A DNA stretch of 64,000 bases from Silurus meridionalis (taxonomy: Eukaryota > Chordata > Actinopteri > Siluriformes > Siluridae): contig NC_060892.1 in NCBI RefSeq assembly GCF_014805685.1, forward strand, positions 638,990 to 702,989, read 5' to 3'. Below, piece by piece: positions 59,370-64,000 of this stretch. The notes under the pieces were generated by a model. That model was not told the origin of the DNA, did no database searches, and saw only the letters and a program-made list of their open reading frames with translations. The position numbers were made by a program, and so were the translations under genes. Within the stretch, counting starts at the first letter, position 1. Every line of letters begins with the position of its first letter.

Positions 59370-59565
59370 GCATGTAGGACGTTTTGGAGACAAGGTGAGG
59401 GAGGTGAGATTGAGATGGTTTGGACGTGTGCAGAGGAGGAACATGGGGTATATCAGTAGGAGAATGCTGAGGATGGAGACACCAGGAAGGAGGAAAAGAG
59501 GAAGATGAAGGAGGAGGTTTATGATGTGGTGAGGGAAGACATGCAGGTAGATGGTTTGAATCATG
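59370..59565 (+). pseudogene. RTE-type LINE C-terminal fragment
   Basis: Translation gives a degenerate GEVRLRWFGRVQRRN-like block and an RRKRGR-like basic end, followed by 'gaagacatgcaggtagatgg', which also occurs at about 51,001-51,020. This is the extreme C-terminus of an RTE element; no RT core is present. Confidence 0.7.
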
Positions 59566-59604
59566 TATTCATTATAACATAGATTAATGATTACTAATAT
59601 ACAT

Positions 59605-60055
59605 TATATGCAAAAATGTTTATCAACACCTGAACATAAGATGTGTTTTCTGAACATCTTATTCCACATTTAGTAACAATTTGCTGAAGCTCCACACTTC
59701 TGGGAAGGTGTTCCACTAGAGAGTGTGGAGATTCATTCAGCTACTAGTGTGTTAGTAAAGTCAGGTACTGGAGAAGTTGAGAAAGTGAGAAGGTCTGGGG
59801 TGCAGTCAGCGTTCACATTCATCCTGTTCAATAGGGTTGGAGCTCCATAGCAGGTGCAGATCTTCCACCAAATCTAACCTATGTAAATCAGATCTTCATG
59901 GAGCTGACTTTGTGCACAGGGGTATTGGAGGGAAAATGTAATGCTTCTGCATTCATAAAATTGTGTGCCTACGACTTTGTGCTAGTAATTTGGAGAAAAA
60001 ACACGTCTTTGTGGAAAAATCTGTTTTTTTCAATCGTTTTGGCCGTATAGTGTAT
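59605..60055 (-). repeat. Dispersed TIR-family element
   Basis: The left end is 'tatgcaaaaatgtttatcaa' and the right end 'ttttggccgtatagtgta'. Internal family blocks include 'cttctgggaaggtgttcc' and 'gatcttcatggagctgac'. The orientation is opposite to the 57 kb copy. Confidence 0.75.
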
Positions 60056-60944
60056 TATATACGATATGACCCCATGAAACCTTTAGAATCTGTGTATGTA
60101 AAATATATATATATATATAAAATTTGTTTTGACCCCTCAGCTGTATTGTGAGGTTCCAGACACGTTCTCTTCTCTTTTCTGTACCTTTTTAAGCAAAACA
60201 AGTGCACTGAACTGGAAGAAGAAAGAAAAACAGTGACAGAAGCTACAGGCACTTTCCTGATCTCTATTCCCCGTGATAATTCAGGTGTTGGCATCAGGGA
60301 ACAGTTTGTCTGGCCCTGTAAATCTGTTATTGTGAGACACGGTTATACTTTTTATTTCTGTTGAGGCTTTTTAAATCAGAGAATAAATTAGAAACCATTT
60401 CCAGGCTCCAGCTTGATCTATAACAGTACTGGAAGCAAGTCGATGTGTTACATTAATCAAACTCTGAAAAACCAACCTGGGGACAAATACATTCATTAAT
60501 ATGATGCATTATGCACCTAGAAGAGATTTATGTCATGATGAAATTTTTAAATATAAAGATATAAAAAGTTTATCTTTTAGTATCCACAAAAAGCCACTTA
60601 AGTAACATACATAAGTAGGAAAGGTCATAAGTTATTCCATCAAATCCAACGTTCTTGTTCCTGCGTGGTGTAATAACTTCGTCTTTTCTCGGCAGCTGAG
60701 ATTCAGACAGTTTACATTTATATATTCTTAATTCTGAGCTTCTTACAAAGCGCTTTATAGTCTCATCAATAAATCCGTTCTGATACTGTTTTATTTTCGA
60801 CAAAGTAAAAACACCATCACGATGAACCTCTGATGGGAAAAAATTGTTCAGAAGAATGTTTTTTTATCTATATAAAGAAGTTCTATTTTAATAACCTCTG
60901 GAACAGATACTCAAGTAGTGTAAAGACTGCTAAGACTAAGATGG

Positions 60945-61735
60945 AGGTGGATGAAGGGATGAATGAAGAGATGGTAGAGAATGAAGAATGAGTGGTGGGT
61001 GAAGGGATAAGTGGAGAAATGGTAGAGGATGGAGGGATGAGTGGAGAGATGGTAGAGGATGAAGGATGAGCGGTGGATGGAGGGATGGATGAAGAGATGG
61101 TAGAGGATGAAGGATGAGTGGTGGATAGAGGTATGAGTGGAGAGATGGTAGAGGATGAGTGGAGAGATGGTAGCTTCCAATGTCAGGAGAGATGGTAGAG
61201 GATGTAGGGATAAGTGGTGGATAGAGGGATGAGTGGAGAGATGGTAGAGGATGAGTGGAGAGATGGTAGCTTCCAATGTCGGGAGAGATGGTAGAGGAAG
61301 TAGGGATGAGTGGAGAGATGGTAGAGGATGGAGGGATGAGTGGTGGATGGAGGGAAGAGTGGAGAGATGGTAGAGGATGGAGGGATGAGTGGTGGATGGA
61401 GGAAGAGTGGAGAGATGGTAGAGGATGGAGGGATGAGTGGTGGATGAAGGAAGAGTGGAGAGATGGTAGAGGATGGAGGGATGAGTGGTGGATGGAGGGA
61501 AGAGTGGAGAGATGGTAGAGGATGGAGGGATGAGTGGTGGATGGAGGGATGAGTGGAGAGATGGTAGAGGATGGAGGATGGAGGATGAGTGGTGGATGGA
61601 GGGATGAGTGGAGCGATAGTTGAGGATGGAGGAATGAGTGGTGGATAGAGGGATGAGTGGAGGGATAGTTGAGGATGGAGGAATGAGTGGTGGATAGAGG
61701 GATGAGTGGAGAGATGGTAGAGGATGTAGGGACCT
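60945..61735. repeat. Purine-rich minisatellite (GATGAGTGG / GAGAGATGGTAGAGGATG)
   Basis: Units built from GATGAGTGGTGGATGGAGG and GAGTGGAGAGATGGTAGAGG alternate for about 0.8 kb. A distinct interruption, GGTAGCTTCCAATGTC(A/G)G, occurs twice about 94 bases apart (61,168 and 61,264), marking a higher-order duplication. Frames on both strands across it are artefacts. Confidence 0.95.
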
Positions 61736-61979
61736 TTTATATGTCTTTTAGGTGAAACACTGCTGAAATATTTTACTGAATTATTATGAAGAACATTATT
61801 TGTACAGCTGAGATTTTTTTTTCGCTGCTTGAGATGTTTTGAGAAATCTTTTAGGAATTGTTCTTTTGTTATCTGTTAGTAAGAATCGTTTTATTTCTGT
61901 GCTCTCTTTGTTAATAGTTTAGATTCTGGCTAAAATGTAATATTTATGATATCAGATGCACAAAGTTTTGCTTTCTAGG

Positions 61980-62880
61980 CTGAAGTTACCAATGTCGGGT
62001 CCTTCCTTTTGGCCTTGCACTCTCATGTTCACAAAGTGTGTGGCTCTGGCTCCTCCGAGACTCGGGGGAATCTGCATACTGAACTATATCAACAACCGGT
62101 TGATATTGGCTTAATCACAGCACTTCCTGTTACTGGGCCCCTTGCTCCTTGTCGTCGCGTAACGTTAACAACCAATGTCTCCCTCATGGGTTGGGGCAGT
62201 CATGAGTCTCACTGAGGACAGTATACTGTACATCCCAGGGCGGTTGACCCAGGGAGCAGACAACCTTTTGAGGCAAAGGCTGAGGCCCAGGGAGTGGAGG
62301 CTCCACCTGGATGTGGTGGAGCAGATAGGGAGAAAGTTTTACAAAGCACAAGTGGACTGCTTTACGACTCAAGAGAACTCACATTGTCCCCTCTGGTTTT
62401 CCTTCACTCACTCAGCTCCTCTCGGACTGGACGCAATGGTGCATGCTTTTCACCCATTGAAGAATAGAATAGCCTTTATTTGTCACATATACATCACAGC
62501 AAAATTCATTCTTCACATATCCCAGCTTGCTCAGAAGGGTTAGAGCACAGGGTCAAACACGATACAGCACCCCTGGAGCGCAGAGGGGTAAGAGCCTTGC
62601 TCAAGGTCCCAAGAGTGGCAGCTTAGCGATACCGGGGCTTGAACCCCCGACCTTCCGATCAGTAATCCAGCACCTTAACCACTGAGCTACCATTGCGCTG
62701 CTTCCAGGAGTTCCGGAGCGAGTTCTCCCGGATGGAGTCTGTCTCCTCCTGGTAGCCCCGTGTTGTCCAAGCCGGTCATGTTACGCTGACCTGGTAAACC
62801 TTCTCGAACACCCTCCCTGCGAGATTTCGCTCAGGCGGGATCCTCTGTCTAAGGCAGGGTGCGCTTTGCTCAACCCCCAC
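61980..62880 (+). pseudogene. DIRS/Ty3-like retrotransposon fragment, interrupted
   Basis: Translated blocks resemble the RNase H and connector region of fish DIRS-type elements. They include a SLMGWG motif (about 62,181), where the usual preceding acidic residue appears lost, then LYIPGRLTQGADNLLRQRLR and AQVDCFTTQENSHCPLWFS with APLGLDAMVHAF to about 62,450. A SINE interrupts at 62,460. Matching sequence resumes at about 62,696 (a LLPGV-like block) and continues to about 62,880. Several stops and shifts show it is dead. Assignment to DIRS rather than another LTR-type order is by resemblance. Confidence 0.65.
62460..62695 (-). mobile_element. SINE inserted into the DIRS-like fragment
   Basis: On the minus strand: the tRNA-like head 'gtagctcagtggttaagg' (A box) and GGTCGGGGGTTCAAGCCC (B box), then a body. 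The tail is 'gacaaataaaggctattc' ending in ATTCT repeats at 62,460. The 6-bp target duplication CCATTG is at 62,454-62,459 and 62,690-62,695, so the insertion is precisely bounded. Confidence 0.85.
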
Positions 62881-62979
62881 CCCATAGCAACTGAACAGTG
62901 TGAAAATACAGAGATGCATTAAAATGTTCAGTGGCCATCAGGACCAGGTGACTCTACAGAGATCACACTGTAATTATAT

Positions 62980-63913
62980 CAGTGGCGGGCCATGCATTTG
63001 GTACCTGGGCCTTCAGTGAGGACGTACCCGACTTAATCCACCTCTTAATACTACCACTATCACGTCACAATTATAGAAACCATAAATGCTATACAAAAAC
63101 ACAATATAACAACACGTGGCATTACAGAGAGACATTTCACATACGGAGGTGAAAACCATTTTATTAAGCAACAAACCCAGTTAAGACTCCAAACCTCTAC
63201 ACTACAACCACATCTGTACAACTCCAACATCTGGAGCAGTTCACAATCAATGTTTGTCTAATAACATGACAAAAACATTAAAATGTAAATAAAACACAAC
63301 CTACTCACCAGAGATGCAGACTCATAATGTGCAGCGCCCCCCAGAGGCTGTAATCCAGTGGTACTGCTCGTATTCACTGGTCTGGAAGTGTAGAACAAAC
63401 CCTTTCCCGGGCTGAGACACGCTAGCTAGCTTCGGGGTTGGTGACCTCCTCACGATGTCTAACATTTCTTTAAAATTACCAGTCGAACTTAGCTGTAACA
63501 GTTTCCCTGTGAACAACCAATCAGAGGACGGAAAAAAGCTGACGCTATTCTGGGCCAGTGAGCTGCCCTGTGAGGAGAATCTGAAATCTGATTGGTTAAA
63601 AAAAACAGACCCGTTAATAATATTCTCTATGGTTAAAAAGGCCAGCAGTACAGACTTTGAAGGCTCTGGGCAGATTATATTGACATGGCAACACATAGAG
63701 TCTGAAATCTGATTGGACAAAAAATCTAACATCCACATACACGTACTGGAAGCAGTGCAGCCGAGAGAAACTCTACGAAATGAAGAGAAAAAACTGAATT
63801 AATACAATTTCATGGATCAAATATTAGAATGTAGGTTGTAAATGTAGGTCAGTGCTTATGATAGTGTTTAGATCAGCAGAGAATGATTTACTGACCCTGA
63901 CCGCCCACCACTG
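62980..63913. mobile_element. hAT-like element with decayed transposase N-terminus
   Basis: The ends are CAGTGGCGGGCC on the left and CAGTGGTGGGCG (read inward) on the right, spanning 934 bp. A minus-strand frame (63,738-63,322) ends in RRSPTPKLASVSQPGKGFVL and SEYEQYHWITASGG, resembling the N-terminal zinc-finger-side region of fish hAT/DUF4371-type transposases. The catalytic domain is absent. No exact target duplication could be fixed; AT-rich flanks (aattata) are similar on both sides. Confidence 0.6.
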
Positions 63914-64000
63914 AAATTATACAGTAATGTAGAAGAGCTCAACGTAGAGAATGAGATACAAAGCAGTAACACAGTAGTGCAGATGATATGAGTGCAAACA
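63914..64000. other. Window edge, no feature seen
   Basis: Short unique sequence. Confidence 0.4.

Noticed and set aside
61276..61518. 80-residue Gly/Glu/Trp-rich repeat protein
   Set aside because: It is a frame through the purine-rich minisatellite.

Overview
This window is vertebrate nuclear DNA, almost certainly from a teleost fish. The evidence is a multi-exon gene with consensus GT-AG splice sites, very dense dinucleotide and ATT/TTTA microsatellites, Tc1/mariner and hAT-like DNA transposons, tRNA-headed SINEs, RTE-type and L2/Rex-type LINE fragments, and a DIRS-like remnant. No bacterial or viral gene, CRISPR array, rRNA or free-standing tRNA gene was found. The species cannot be read from the sequence.

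Layout. 1-17.2 kb is intergenic: microsatellites, a nearly complete Tc1-family transposon with DD37E spacing (2999-4554), SINE and LINE tails, an internally deleted mariner remnant, and a 3.4 kb minisatellite (about 9.61-13.06 kb) joined directly to a 5'-truncated second copy of the same Tc1 family (to 13,843). 17.2-40.26 kb is one gene on the plus strand, gatad2a (p66-alpha, a NuRD subunit). It has a CpG-rich promoter with a CArG box and an NRF1-like site, a probable non-coding exon 1 ending at 17,531, and ten coding exons from 26,730 to 38,426. Joined in frame these give 646 residues, close to the usual size of the protein. A long 3' UTR follows, containing a C-rich tract and then a G-rich tract. 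The introns hold a strand-switching 42-bp minisatellite, a Tigger/pogo-like element, another TIR element and a hAT-like element.

40.3-64 kb starts with a fold-back repeat and then a CCAAT-box promoter with a candidate first coding exon (42,387-42,445) of a second plus-strand gene. Its remaining exons are not visible and probably lie beyond the window; yjefn3 is a weak synteny-based guess. The presumed first intron contains a 2.4 kb tandem duplication (each unit itself a large inverted repeat), an L2/Rex-type LINE on the minus strand whose (TCAAA)n tail forms the duplication breakpoint, two opposed RTE fragments, a head-to-head SINE pair, several unique stretches that may be conserved non-coding elements, a 31-bp-class minisatellite near 61 kb, a DIRS-like fragment interrupted by a SINE with a clear 6-bp target duplication, and a hAT-like element at the right edge.

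No novel gene system was found. The points most worth checking are splicing of gatad2a (a GC-AG intron, an exon flanked by complementary TG/CA tracts, an in-frame alternative donor), the C/G-rich 3' UTR, the duplicated fold-back locus, and the two unusual minisatellites.
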